The translations under genes and the position numbers were made by a program. A stretch of 64,000 nucleotides of DNA, from NCBI RefSeq assembly GCF_946221515.1, contig NZ_CAMJVK010000002.1:1-64000 (forward strand), in the 5' to 3' direction. The notes under the pieces were generated by a model that had not been told where the DNA came from, searched no databases, and saw only the letters and a list, made by a program, of their open reading frames with translations. Positions 1 to 8,867 of the stretch are shown one piece after another; position 1 is the stretch's first letter, and each line of letters opens with the position of its first letter. Source of the stretch: an uncultured Fenollaria sp. (lineage in GTDB: Bacteria > Bacillota > Clostridia > Tissierellales > Peptoniphilaceae).

Positions 1-115
1 TAGCTAGTATAATTTGCAAGTGACAGATTAACCAACGTCCTTGAGGCGTGGCTAGCAATACAGGCCCTTTGGGCCGCATGAGAAAAACCCCCGGCTAGGC
101 CGGGGGATATTTATT
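1..115 (+). ncRNA. 3' part of an unidentified structured RNA with terminator
   Basis: No convincing reading frame covers this stretch, but it is dense in paired segments. GCTAG (3-7) can pair with CTAGC (52-56) and encloses an imperfect stem around 32-50 with a TTGA loop. A GGCCC-TTT-GGGCC hairpin lies at 63-75. A strong GC-rich hairpin at about 88-106 follows, then an AT-rich tract, as in an intrinsic terminator. The 5' part lies outside the window, so the RNA class cannot be named. A tracrRNA-like or other small RNA is possible. Confidence 0.4.
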
Positions 116-310
116 CTATACTATACATTTTGTTTGTATGATGTCTGGGTGGCTAAGTTATTGTTGCAATTTATAAAATAAAGAAAATTACAAAAAGTGC
201 AAAATAGTGAAAAAGTAACGTATAATATATTAAGAATTGTAGCGTTTTGTGATATAATATATACAGATATTATTAATTATAATTTATAAATGATTTTTAT
301 GGAGGTTTGT

Positions 311-1033
311 ATGACGGATTTGGATAAAGAAATAAACTTGCAAGCGAAAGAAATAATTAAAAAAATTGCTGATGATTATAAAGATAAATTAGAAATAAAG
401 ATATGTGGTAGGATAAACGAAATGAAGAATGATGATAAATCTCACTATTTAATATATAGGGTGCTTGGCATATCTAATGCTGAAGGTGAGTTAATTGATA
501 GCTATCAAAATAAGGGTCGTTTTCTATACAATTATGCGGGAAATTTTTTGGAGAAAGCTGCAATAAAGTGTATTGAACTAAAGTATAAAGATGCAAAAAG
601 TAATATTAGGATAGAAAACAAATTTGGAGAAAAACCGAAGACTTTTGAAATTGATTGTTTGGTTGGGAAATATGCTCATGAAATAAAATGGAGAGATTCT
701 ACAACTGATGGTGATCATATAATAAAAGAAAACAACAGGGTGGAACTTATTCATGATAAAGGCTATATACCCGTAAGAGTTATGTTTTACAAGCCTAACA
801 GATATCAAGCTATAGATGTACAAAGAGCTTTAGAGTCTGTTTATATTCGTTGGAGTGGACAATATTATAGTGGTGATGCTGCTTGGGACTACATAAAGTC
901 GTATACTGGTATAGATTTATTAAAAATTCTTAAAGAAATTGCAGAAGATAGATTTGAGGAAAAGGATGCTTGTGACGAGGACGTAGCTAAGACATTAATT
1001 AGTAACAATAAAGAGGGTTATCAAAATGATTGA
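311..1033 (+). CDS. type II restriction endonuclease, ApaLI-like family
   Basis: Likely cleaves unmodified DNA in the cytoplasm as partner of the methyltransferase that overlaps it by 8 nt. The start at 311 is chosen because GGAGG sits at 301-305; an ATG at 290 has no ribosome site. The 240-residue protein has a PD-(D/E)XK-type core: an E-I-D segment followed about ten residues later by H-E-I-K-W, then R-D-x-T-T-D-G-D-H. As I recall, that last block and the downstream Y-K-P-N-R-Q-A-like block are typical of the ApaLI-like endonuclease family. The recognition sequence cannot be read from this. Both genes are clearly AT-richer than what follows, suggesting acquisition as a module. Confidence 0.75.
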   Translation: MTDLDKEINLQAKEIIKKIADDYKDKLEIKICGRINEMKNDDKSHYLIYRVLGISNAEGELIDSYQNKGRFLYNYAGNFLEKAAIKCIELKYKDAKSNIRIENKFGEKPKTFEIDCLVGKYAHEIKWRDSTTDGDHIIKENNRVELIHDKGYIPVRVMFYKPNRYQAIDVQRALESVYIRWSGQYYSGDAAWDYIKSYTGIDLLKILKEIAEDRFEEKDACDEDVAKTLISNNKEGYQND

Positions 1034-2219
1034 TTTAAACAATAGTTATGAGATAGAACTGAACACTATCAATGAAATGGATTGTATAGATGGTTTAAAG
1101 ATGATTTATGACAACACTATTGACATGGTGTATCTTGATCCACCTTTCTATACTCAAACTATTCAAAGATTAAAAGATAAAAGTGGTAATGAGTACTCGT
1201 TTGATGATAAGTGGGAATCTATGGATGAATATATGAACTATTTAGAATTAAGGCTAAAGGAAATAAGAAGGGTGATGAAAAGCAATGCAAATGTATTTGT
1301 ACATTGTGATAGGACTGCTAGTCATTATATAAGATTGCTTTTAGACAAGATTTTTGGAGCTGATAATTTTAGAAATGAAATAATATGGTCATATAAAAGA
1401 TGGTCAAACTCTAAGAAAGGTTTGTTAGAAGCTCACCAAAATATCTACAATTATTCAAAGACTAATATATTTAAGTTTAATAAAATATATACAGACTATT
1501 CTGTTACAACTAATGTAGACCAAATACTTCAAGACAGGATGAGAAATAATCTAGGAAAAACTGTATATAAAACTGATGACAATGGCCAAATCATGTTTGA
1601 AAACGAAAAAAAAGGTGTCCCTCTATCTGATGTTTGGGAAATTCCGTTTTTAAATCCAAAGGCTAAGGAGAGAACAGGTTATCCAACACAAAAGCCACTT
1701 GAACTTTTGGAAAGAATTGTAGAGATATCCACTGACGAAGGTGATGTTATACTTGATCCATTTTGTGGCAGTGGTACTAGCTTGGTTGCTGCGAAGAGAT
1801 TGTATAGAAACTATATTGGCTTTGACATTAATCCAAGTGCTATAGAAATAAGTAGGAATAGAATAAAAAATCCTATAAAAACATCATCTACTCTTTTGAA
1901 AAAAGGAAAGGATTTTTACGATAAAAAAAATGATAAGGAAAAGCAAATTTTGTCAAATTTTGACTGTCACATAGTACAAAGAAACAGTGGCTTAGATGCT
2001 ATTTTATGTAAAAAAATCAATGGATCTGGCGTTGGCATAAGAATTCAGAAAAAAAACGAACCATTAAATGTAGCTTTAAAATATCTAAAAATTGCAATGA
2101 AAAAAAGAAATTTTGACAAATCAATATTAATTAGAACAAATCATGAGGATACTGTTGAGCATGATGATAGTATAATATTGATTGACACTTTTGATTCACA
2201 ATTAAAAAGAAAAAATTAA
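1026..2219 (+). CDS. DNA amino-methyltransferase (N4-cytosine or N6-adenine), beta class
   Basis: Modification half of the restriction-modification pair. It transfers methyl from SAM to an exocyclic amino group in the recognition site. Catalytic motif IV (L-D-P-P-F, about residues 37-41) comes before the SAM-binding motif I (D-P-F-C-G-S-G-T, about residues 242-250), the motif order of the beta class. The roughly 200 residues between them would hold the target recognition domain. About 120 Lys-rich residues after motif I form an extra C-terminal domain not needed for the fold. The ATG at 1026 lies inside the end of the endonuclease gene, so translation is probably coupled. Confidence 0.88.
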   Translation: MIDLNNSYEIELNTINEMDCIDGLKMIYDNTIDMVYLDPPFYTQTIQRLKDKSGNEYSFDDKWESMDEYMNYLELRLKEIRRVMKSNANVFVHCDRTASHYIRLLLDKIFGADNFRNEIIWSYKRWSNSKKGLLEAHQNIYNYSKTNIFKFNKIYTDYSVTTNVDQILQDRMRNNLGKTVYKTDDNGQIMFENEKKGVPLSDVWEIPFLNPKAKERTGYPTQKPLELLERIVEISTDEGDVILDPFCGSGTSLVAAKRLYRNYIGFDINPSAIEISRNRIKNPIKTSSTLLKKGKDFYDKKNDKEKQILSNFDCHIVQRNSGLDAILCKKINGSGVGIRIQKKNEPLNVALKYLKIAMKKRNFDKSILIRTNHEDTVEHDDSIILIDTFDSQLKRKN

Positions 2220-2248
2220 ATTATACTACACATATTAAAAATATAAGC

Positions 2249-2288
2249 GCCTTCTTTGCTGGGATAAGCGGTAAGGAGGGTTCTTTTT
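2249..2288 (+). terminator. terminator after the restriction-modification genes
   Basis: CCTTCTT and AAGGAGG arms enclose a GCT/AGC inner stem and are followed by a T run. The rest of 2220-2468 holds no gene that I can see, only an AT-rich leader for the next gene. Confidence 0.6.
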
Positions 2289-2468
2289 TGATAGAAAAAA
2301 ATTTTAAAAATGGAAAATAAAAATATAAAAGAGCACTGCTATTATCAAAAGTTTAATTTGCAAAAAAACTGCATCTTAGACCTAACTAATTAGCAATTGC
2401 TTACACAATTTAGCATATTATATTGTTTTAATAATCATGGCAATGGGTAATTATACATAGGTGATTTT

Positions 2469-3588
2469 ATGAATTTTGAATCTATTATTGATGATGCTAT
2501 AAAAAATAATAAGGCGCTTCGTGGCTCTTTCTCGGGTCCTATTAACAAGGACGGGTCCAAGGTGAAGATCAAGACCATAGTCATGAAGGGCGAGGCGCAT
2601 TTACAAATTGAAAAGTTCATTGACAAGAAGGCTTTTCACGAGAACATTGCCATGGGCGAGGCGAAGGCAAAGCTAGTCGCCTTAATGAATGAGTACAAGC
2701 AGCTCTTTATAACTATTGACGATGACTCTTATCAAGTTTTTAACAATAAAGGCAAGATCAAGGCCATAAGCGCGAAGACTGAGAAAAAGGCGAAGGCGCT
2801 TAGCCATGACAATAAGAAAAACTACATAATTAACGAGGGTGACAAGGTCGACTTCCTTATCTACCTTGGAGTGATGAGCGAGGACGGCAAGGTCTACAAT
2901 AGATACTTCGACAAGTTTAGGCAGATAAACAAGTACCTTGAGATTTTTGACAAGGCGCTTGATAAGATTGATACTTCGAAAAAGATACGCATACTAGATT
3001 TTGGCTGTGGCAAGGCATATCTCACTTTTGCGGTTTATTATTACCTTAAAAATATTAGAAAGGTGGACTTTTACATCGAGGGTCTTGACTTAAAGGAAGA
3101 CGTTGTTAATGATTTAAATAGGATTAAAGACGCTCTTCATTATGATGAAATATATTTCGTGTGCAAGGACATTAAGGACTACGACAAAAGTGACGACATC
3201 GACATCATGCTTACGCTGCACGCCTGTGATATAGCGACTGACATCGCTCTTAAGAAGGCAGTTGAATTAAACGCATCGCTTATACTATCTGTTCCGTGCT
3301 GCCAAAAGGAGCTCTTCCCGAAGATTAAATCTGATGATTTAAATGGCGTTCTTAAGCACGGCATACTCAAGGAAAGGGTCTCAGCCATTGTCACTGACTC
3401 ACTTAGAAGTCTTTACTTAGAGAAGAATGGCTACAAATCAGAAATTATTGAGTTCATAGATATGGATCATACGCCAAAAAAATCTTATGATAAGAGCCTT
3501 TAAAGACAAGGCAAATCCACATGCAGAGGAAGAATACAAAAGAATCAAAGAAATATTCGGCTTAGAAAATATTTTCATAGAAGGTTAA
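2469..3588 (+). pseudogene. SAM-dependent methyltransferase (METTL25/RRNAD1-like domain) with a +1 frameshift near the C-terminus
   Basis: Class I SAM methyltransferase of the Methyltransf_32 type. The N-terminal ~150 residues are a family-specific region. Then come the SAM motif D-F-G-C-G-K-A-Y-L (about residues 178-186), L-H-A-C-D, and S-V-P-C-C-Q-K-E. The substrate is unknown; rRNA or tRNA is a guess. The frame opened at 2469 stops at 3503 just after H-T-P-K. Removing one A from the seven-A run at 3476-3482 lets it read on through N-L-M-I-R-A-F-K to a stop at 3586-3588, only 4 nt before the next gene. That is the tail expected of the family. The cause may be a real mutation, slippage at the A7 tract, or a base-call error. 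The fold and SAM site are intact either way. Confidence 0.7.
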
Positions 3589-3592
3589 AGAA

Positions 3593-4777
3593 ATGATAGA
3601 GAAATTAATTTATTTTATAAATAGACCAAATACAAACACGCGAGATCCGCTATTTAGAAAGAAGACAGGCTACTTCGTTTCAATCACAGGTATCATATTT
3701 AACATCTTACTGAGTGTTTCGAAGGTCATTATTGGTCTCTTCGTTCATTCCATCGCCATCATGGCGGACGCGGTAAATAACATCTTTGACACGATATCGT
3801 CGGTGGTGACTCTCCTTGGCTTTAAGCTTTCTGAGAAGCCCGCAGATAGGGAGCACCCATACGGACATGGCAGGATTGAGTACATATCAGGCCTACTTAT
3901 ATCCATCATCGTAATCATTATCGGTTTGCAATTCATCAAGTCATCAGTTTTAAGGATACTTAATCCGGATGTGGTCAAATTTGATAAACTTAGCTTCATC
4001 ATCATGATTCTTTCAATACTTGTAAAGGTTTTCATAACCATACTGAATAAAAAAGCGGGCGAGATGATTGACTCTAAGGCGATGAAGGCAACTAGCATTG
4101 ACTCGCTTGGCGACGTCTTTACGACTATGGTTGTCATAGTGCCGATGATTAGCTCCTTATTTACTGATGTTCAAATCGACGGCTACTTCGGCGTACTCGT
4201 TTCACTTATGATTATTAAGAATGGTATTGAGATGATAAAGGAAACTATCGGGCCAATACTTGGCGAGGAGCCGGACAAGGACCTTATCGAGAAGATTTAC
4301 AAGGACCTTGAGGCGGAGCCACTGATCAAAAATGTTCACGATTTTCACGCCCATAATTATGGCCCTGACAATGTATATATCTCGCTTGATGTCGAGATGC
4401 CAGCTCATTTAACGATTGAGGAAGCGCACAATGTTATTGACAGCTGGGAGAGGACTCTTGAGGAAAAGTACAATATAAACATCATCATACACGTTGATCC
4501 ATACATGGAAGAGGACGAGTGCACTGAACTTTACAAGAAGCTTGTGGAGTGCATTAGGGACGATAAGAATGTCGTTGCACTACATGACTTTAGAGTACTG
4601 AATGGCAATTGCGGCAAGGACATAGTTTTATTGGATATAGTTCTTAACGATATGCACGGCAAGGACAAGGAAGCGCTTGCTGAGGCGATGAAAGAGCGTT
4701 TTGAGAGAGATGTTTCGAGTGAATATGACTATAGACTTAGAATAATACCGAATTTTACGAATATAGGGGATGAGTAA
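3593..4777 (+). CDS. cation diffusion facilitator (CDF) family divalent metal exporter
   Basis: Inner-membrane proton/metal antiporter that probably exports Zn, Mn, Fe or Co. The first ~215 residues hold six hydrophobic segments. The TM2 metal-site signature A-D-A-V-N-N-I-F-D, the family motif H-P-Y-G-H-G-R-I-E-Y, and the TM5 D-S-L-G-D pair are all visible. A cytoplasmic dimerisation domain with H-x-F-H-A-H follows. The last ~95 residues (after H-V-D-P-Y-M) are an additional domain beyond the usual ~300-residue CDF. It is flanked by the frameshifted methyltransferase (4 nt gap to that frame) and the ligase gene (no gap), so it is part of an operon. Confidence 0.92.
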   Translation: MIEKLIYFINRPNTNTRDPLFRKKTGYFVSITGIIFNILLSVSKVIIGLFVHSIAIMADAVNNIFDTISSVVTLLGFKLSEKPADREHPYGHGRIEYISGLLISIIVIIIGLQFIKSSVLRILNPDVVKFDKLSFIIMILSILVKVFITILNKKAGEMIDSKAMKATSIDSLGDVFTTMVVIVPMISSLFTDVQIDGYFGVLVSLMIIKNGIEMIKETIGPILGEEPDKDLIEKIYKDLEAEPLIKNVHDFHAHNYGPDNVYISLDVEMPAHLTIEEAHNVIDSWERTLEEKYNINIIIHVDPYMEEDECTELYKKLVECIRDDKNVVALHDFRVLNGNCGKDIVLLDIVLNDMHGKDKEALAEAMKERFERDVSSEYDYRLRIIPNFTNIGDE

Positions 4778-6001
4778 ATGATACGAGATAAGATTATTGA
4801 CTATATACGAAGCGGCGAGAAGACTGAAAAGGACTACGCCATAGGCTTTGAGATAGAAAATTTTATAGTGGACGAAAATGATAAGGCAATTACTTATTGG
4901 GACGATGGCGGCGTCAAAGACATACTTGAGGACTTAATCAAAATTGGCTACGAAGCGGTTTATGTCGATGATGTTTTGCTTGGCGCGACAAAGGGCGAGA
5001 CAGCCATCAGTCTAGAACCGGGCAGTCAATTTGAGCTATCTATAAAAAAGGCGTGGCATATAAAAGAGCTTGAAGACGAGTACTTTAGACGCATGAAAGA
5101 GATAGAAGATATCGTACACAAGAGGGGCTATCATATCTTACAAAGGGGCTACCATGTGAAGACTAAGATTGACGAGATTAAGATACTGCCTAAGGAGCGC
5201 TACGATTTTATGTATAAGTACTTCACTGAGACTGGTACTATGGGCCACAATATGATGAAGGGCACAGCTGCTTCTCAATCCTCGATTGACTACAAGGACG
5301 AAGAGGATTTTAGACGAAAGATGAGAGTATATAATGCACTCAGCCCAGTTTTCTACGCGATTTTCGAAAATGCAAACATTTTTGAGGGCGAAGCATATAA
5401 GGAAAACGGCTTAAGGATGACTATCTGGAAGAATACTGATAAGGAGCGCTGCAGCATAATCAAAGAGGCCTTTGACGATGATTTTTCTTACGCATCATAT
5501 GCTGACTACATTGTAAATAGGCCTTGCATCTTCATTCATAAGGATGGCGATGACATTTACACAGGACACACTAAGATTAAGGATATAGAAGGGATAGACG
5601 AGGCAGGCAAGACCATCGTTGAACACGTTTTAAGCATGTTCTTCCCGGACACTCGCGCGAAGAAATATATCGAGATAAGGATGATGGACTCCGTTCAAAT
5701 TGACTACTTACTTGGCTTAGTCGCTTTAATCAAGGCTACAAGCTATCAAAATTTGGACAAGGTCTATGAGATGATAAAGGATGTCACTTATGACGACGCT
5801 CTAAAGGCGCTTGACTCCTTTAAGGAGAGCGGTATAAGAGGCAAATTAAAGGACAGAAGCTTTTTAGATATAGCAAAAGATTTGATTTCACTTGCAAAAG
5901 CATCTTTGGGTGATGAAGCGCATTATTTAAACGCGCTAGAAGAAGTGATAGATTCAGGTAAATCGATAAGGGAGGTAAATTTTGAAAAATATGGATTATA
6001 A
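4778..6001 (+). CDS. glutamate-cysteine ligase family protein (GCS2-like)
   Basis: Expected to join the gamma-carboxyl of glutamate to cysteine, or another amine, with ATP. The 407-residue protein has the GCS2 hallmark G-F-E-I-E near residue 24, a Q-F-E-L-S strand, T-x-G-T-M-G-H-x-M-M and T-A-A-S-Q-S-S-I-D-Y in the middle, and E-I-R-M-M-D for the last active-site strand. The ATG directly follows the upstream stop, and the gene overlaps the ATP-grasp gene by 20 nt. The pairing suggests a two-step synthesis of a glutathione-like or other gamma-glutamyl compound. The true acceptor is not readable from the sequence. Confidence 0.85.
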   Translation: MIRDKIIDYIRSGEKTEKDYAIGFEIENFIVDENDKAITYWDDGGVKDILEDLIKIGYEAVYVDDVLLGATKGETAISLEPGSQFELSIKKAWHIKELEDEYFRRMKEIEDIVHKRGYHILQRGYHVKTKIDEIKILPKERYDFMYKYFTETGTMGHNMMKGTAASQSSIDYKDEEDFRRKMRVYNALSPVFYAIFENANIFEGEAYKENGLRMTIWKNTDKERCSIIKEAFDDDFSYASYADYIVNRPCIFIHKDGDDIYTGHTKIKDIEGIDEAGKTIVEHVLSMFFPDTRAKKYIEIRMMDSVQIDYLLGLVALIKATSYQNLDKVYEMIKDVTYDDALKALDSFKESGIRGKLKDRSFLDIAKDLISLAKASLGDEAHYLNALEEVIDSGKSIREVNFEKYGL

Positions 6002-7316
6002 TACCATTGGCAAAAGATACATTGACATAGTTAAAGAAGACCCTGAGAAATATTATGAAGATTATAAAAAACTATTAGATAAGGTGGCAAATTCGACGGC
6101 AAAGTACAAAGGTGAGCCGGTTCCTGCCATTTACCAGCCATTCTTCGTATCGGAAGAGGACGAAGAGACTTTTGAATACATCTCTGAGATGATGATGAGG
6201 ATCTCTGACAAGGTGACTAAGGCTTACGTTGCCATATCATCTTTTAGAAATACTTTTGATTTTGATGACAAGATGAAGAGGCTCTTGATACACAAGCCGC
6301 TTCTGTCGACATTTGTGCCGATTTGCCGCTACGACATATTTTATAAATCTTCGGATGAATTCAAATTCTGTGAGCTAAATACCGATGGCTCCTCTGCCAT
6401 GAACGAAGATAACGAGGTCGCTCCATTCATGCTTGAGCTTGAAGCGATGAAGGAGATGGAAAATCGCTACGGCTATGAATTTTCTTACTACGAATTATTT
6501 GACTCGTGGGTAGATGAGTTTAAGGAGCTTTATACACAAACGACTGGTGAAGAAGATTTTAATCTTGCCATAGTTGATATCATGGAGAGCGCTTCGCATG
6601 AAGAGTTCGAGCGTTTTAAGAGAGCTTTCGAGAAGAAGGGTATCAAGACAATTATTTGCGACGCGAGAGATATCAAGCGCAAGGACGGCCACATATATGC
6701 AGGTGACTTCAGGATAGACGCTGTATATAGAAGGCTAGTTACTTTTGAAGCGGTGGAGCATTGGGACGAGATACAAGACTTTGTAGACGGCTACCTAAAC
6801 GATGAATTCGTGATGATAGGCTCATTCAAGAGTCAAGTTATGCACGACAAGAGGATATTCATCAAGCTATTTGAGGACCGCGTAAAGCGTTTCTTGTCAA
6901 AGGACGAGCTTGAATTTATTGAAAAGCATATCCCATATACAGCGATGCTGACTAAAAAAACTGCGGACGAAGTGCTAAATAACAAGAACAAGTACATCAT
7001 AAAACCAGTTGATAATAACGCATCGAAGGGCGTTTTCGTCGGCAAGGACCACTCGAAGAAGGACTTCGCAGCTATACTTAAGAAGTACGCTGATACGGGC
7101 TACATCTACCAAGAGTACATCGAGCCGTACAAGAGGGACGTCGTTTTATTTGATGAGGACGGTAAGCCAGTTGTGAAGAAGCTTAAGTCCATAGTCGGCC
7201 TATTTATATATAACAAAAAGTTCAAGGGCCTTTACACGCGCTATGGCACTGGAAATATCATATCGAGCTTGCACCAATATTATCTTGGTGTAAATATCAA
7301 GGCAAAGGAGTCTTAA
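5982..7316 (+). CDS. glutathionylspermidine synthase-like ATP-grasp enzyme
   Basis: Cytoplasmic ATP-grasp ligase of the kind that couples a carboxylate to an amine. The sequence resembles the synthetase half of glutathionylspermidine synthase: E-L-N-T-D-G-S-S-A-M-N-E-D-N (about residues 129-142), I-I-K-P-V-D-N-N-A-S-K-G (about 342-353), and Y-Q-E-Y-I-E. It lacks an amidase domain. The TTG at 5982 is taken as start because GGAGGT ends 5 nt before it; the ATG at 5991 is too far from that site. Coupled to the upstream glutamate-cysteine ligase, it probably performs the second step, adding an amine or amino acid to the gamma-glutamyl product. The product could be glutathione, a glutathione amide or something new. 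Confidence 0.72.
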   Translation: MKNMDYNTIGKRYIDIVKEDPEKYYEDYKKLLDKVANSTAKYKGEPVPAIYQPFFVSEEDEETFEYISEMMMRISDKVTKAYVAISSFRNTFDFDDKMKRLLIHKPLLSTFVPICRYDIFYKSSDEFKFCELNTDGSSAMNEDNEVAPFMLELEAMKEMENRYGYEFSYYELFDSWVDEFKELYTQTTGEEDFNLAIVDIMESASHEEFERFKRAFEKKGIKTIICDARDIKRKDGHIYAGDFRIDAVYRRLVTFEAVEHWDEIQDFVDGYLNDEFVMIGSFKSQVMHDKRIFIKLFEDRVKRFLSKDELEFIEKHIPYTAMLTKKTADEVLNNKNKYIIKPVDNNASKGVFVGKDHSKKDFAAILKKYADTGYIYQEYIEPYKRDVVLFDEDGKPVVKKLKSIVGLFIYNKKFKGLYTRYGTGNIISSLHQYYLGVNIKAKES

Positions 7317-7317
7317 G

Positions 7318-8124
7318 ATGAAAAAGAAATTAATTTTACTAATGACTATGCTAATGGCGGTGGCCATGCTATTCATAGGATGTAATAAAAATAAAACAGA
7401 AGAGCCAAAAGAAAAGGATAAGCAAGAAGAAAAGACTGAGAGCCGTGACAATGGCGAAGAAGAAATGAGTGAAGAAGAGAAGAAAAATCTTGAATACGCC
7501 GAACTTGTTAAGAGGACTAAGGGCGTCTCAGGACTTGTAGAAGGGGACTTAATTGTTCAAGACGTAAGCATATACAAGGCAGTAGAAGATGGGGGCAAGC
7601 TATCACTACTAGTAAGTTACGCAGAGCTTGGATATATTTACAAAGATCAGGTTTTTGAAAATACTGCTGGTATGCTAATGCCGCTTAAGCTTATATATGA
7701 AAAGAACGGCGATGACTACGAGCTTAAAGAAAGGATGAATGCAGAAGATGGCGAAGGCTACTTTGATTCGCTTGTCAAGATGGCTGACGGAGACAAAGAG
7801 CTGGCTCAAAAAGTAGCTGGCCCGGGCATTAATGAAAGGTACGACTACATCATGAAAGACTTATACAAAAAGGCTGAAGAGGAAGGCTTAAAGGACTTCG
7901 AACTAGACCTTGATAATGCACCAGGCTATCCAAAGGACGAATCACTCTTCATAGAAGACGTTCCTAATGAGCCAAAGAACACCATTGCCATAGTCAATAA
8001 GGAAGAATACGAAAAGGCTAAGAAAAACGAAGACAACGTGAATTGGCCACACATAGAAGGACTTTTATATCACAAAGATACTAAGATTGCTGTAAAGAGC
8101 ATTATAGACGATTTTACTAAGTAG
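7318..8124 (+). CDS. lipoprotein of unknown function
   Basis: Signal peptide with K-K-K, a hydrophobic core and the lipobox L-F-I-G-C (Cys22), so the mature protein should be anchored on the outer face of the membrane. A charged Lys/Glu-rich linker (about residues 23-60) is followed by a ~200-residue domain I do not recognise. A ribosome site AAAGGAG precedes the ATG. It is the last gene of the CDF/ligase operon and ends at a terminator. A similar overall design (lipobox, charged linker, acidic domain) is seen in the lipoprotein at 53270, though I cannot show homology. Confidence 0.75.
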   Translation: MKKKLILLMTMLMAVAMLFIGCNKNKTEEPKEKDKQEEKTESRDNGEEEMSEEEKKNLEYAELVKRTKGVSGLVEGDLIVQDVSIYKAVEDGGKLSLLVSYAELGYIYKDQVFENTAGMLMPLKLIYEKNGDDYELKERMNAEDGEGYFDSLVKMADGDKELAQKVAGPGINERYDYIMKDLYKKAEEEGLKDFELDLDNAPGYPKDESLFIEDVPNEPKNTIAIVNKEEYEKAKKNEDNVNWPHIEGLLYHKDTKIAVKSIIDDFTK

Positions 8125-8135
8125 AAATAAATATT

Positions 8136-8172
8136 TTAGCCTTGTCCATTGACAGGGCTAAAAAATTTTTTT
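8136..8172 (+). terminator. intrinsic terminator
   Basis: TTAGCC-T-TGTC pairs with GACAGGGCTAA around a short loop and is followed by a T-rich tract. It closes the operon that ends with the lipoprotein. Confidence 0.85.
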
Positions 8173-8178
8173 AAAAGC

Positions 8179-8207
8179 TTGTATTTTTAGTGAGTTTAGG
8201 TTATAAT
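8179..8207 (+). promoter_or_regulatory. sigma-A promoter
   Basis: TTGTAT at 8179-8184 and TATAAT at 8202-8207 are separated by 17 bp, directly upstream of the 85-residue protein gene. Confidence 0.75.
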
Positions 8208-8241
8208 ATTAAATGAAGACAAACTAGAAAGGAAGTGCAAG

Positions 8242-8499
8242 ATGAAAGAGTTAGAGCTACAAGTTAAGAGATCAGAATCATCAAACGGCTTATACATAGA
8301 GCTTGGTCAAGGAGTAATTGATTTTACTAAGGCAATTAAGGCCAAGATATATTTATCAGTAGACGATAAAAAGGTAGAAGCAAGCATGATTAAATTCCCT
8401 AAGGATATATATGTAATACCGCTTAAAGAAAGACAACTTAGAGTACTTAAGGTCGAAGAGGGTAAGACATATACTTTTAAAATTGAAAATAGAAGATAA
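8242..8499 (+). CDS. conserved-looking small protein, function unknown
   Basis: An 85-residue soluble protein with no signal peptide or membrane segment. The alternating hydrophobic pattern (I-Y-L-S-V, I-Y-V-I-P-L, Y-T-F-K-I) suggests a small beta-sandwich or barrel. It has its own promoter, a GAAAGGAAG ribosome site and its own terminator, so it is a single-gene unit. I do not recognise the family. Confidence 0.7.
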   Translation: MKELELQVKRSESSNGLYIELGQGVIDFTKAIKAKIYLSVDDKKVEASMIKFPKDIYVIPLKERQLRVLKVEEGKTYTFKIENRR

Positions 8500-8510
8500 T
8501 AATAAATTAC

Positions 8511-8537
8511 AAGGCAAAACTTAGATGTTTTGCCTTT
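8511..8537 (+). terminator. intrinsic terminator
   Basis: AAGGCAAAAC and GTTTTGCCTT form a perfect ten-pair stem followed by Ts. Confidence 0.9.
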
Positions 8538-8591
8538 TTACTTTATATAGAAGCGTGATTTGTTTTATGCATGAATCGATTTTGGCAAATT

Positions 8592-8619
8592 AAAAAGGCC
8601 TCACACGCGTGAAGCCTTA
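8592..8619 (-). terminator. terminator of the ferredoxin gene
   Basis: Read on the minus strand, an AAGGCTTCAC / GTGAGGCCTT type hairpin is followed by a T run, just past the ferredoxin stop. Confidence 0.8.
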
Positions 8620-8636
8620 GTCCAATGCTCTTATGT

Positions 8637-8804
8637 CTAGTTTGGTTGTGGAGCATCTACTGGACAAACGCTGTTGCATTGACCGCAATCGATGCATTTG
8701 TCTTCGTCAATTATGTAGATATCGCCTTCTGATATAGCGTCAACTGGACATTCTGGTAAACATTGTCCGCATGCTATACATTCTTCTGAAATTTTGTATG
8801 CCAT
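8637..8804 (-). CDS. 2[4Fe-4S] ferredoxin
   Basis: A 55-residue clostridial-type ferredoxin, a low-potential electron carrier in the cytoplasm. Two cluster motifs are complete: C-I-A-C-G-Q-C-L-P-E-C-P and C-I-D-C-G-Q-C-N-S-V-C-P. The start has an AGGGAGG site, a minus-strand promoter and its own terminator, so it is transcribed alone. Confidence 0.97.
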   Translation of the reverse strand: MAYKISEECIACGQCLPECPVDAISEGDIYIIDEDKCIDCGQCNSVCPVDAPQPN

Positions 8805-8828
8805 TCATTATCCCTCCCTTGTATTTTC

Positions 8829-8857
8829 ATTATAATTTATAAATATTCATTTGTCAA
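8829..8857 (-). promoter_or_regulatory. ferredoxin promoter
   Basis: On the minus strand, a consensus TTGACA (8857-8852) and TATAAT (8834-8829) have a 17 bp spacer. Such a perfect match fits a highly expressed ferredoxin. Confidence 0.9.
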
Positions 8858-8867
8858 GTGATTAGTA

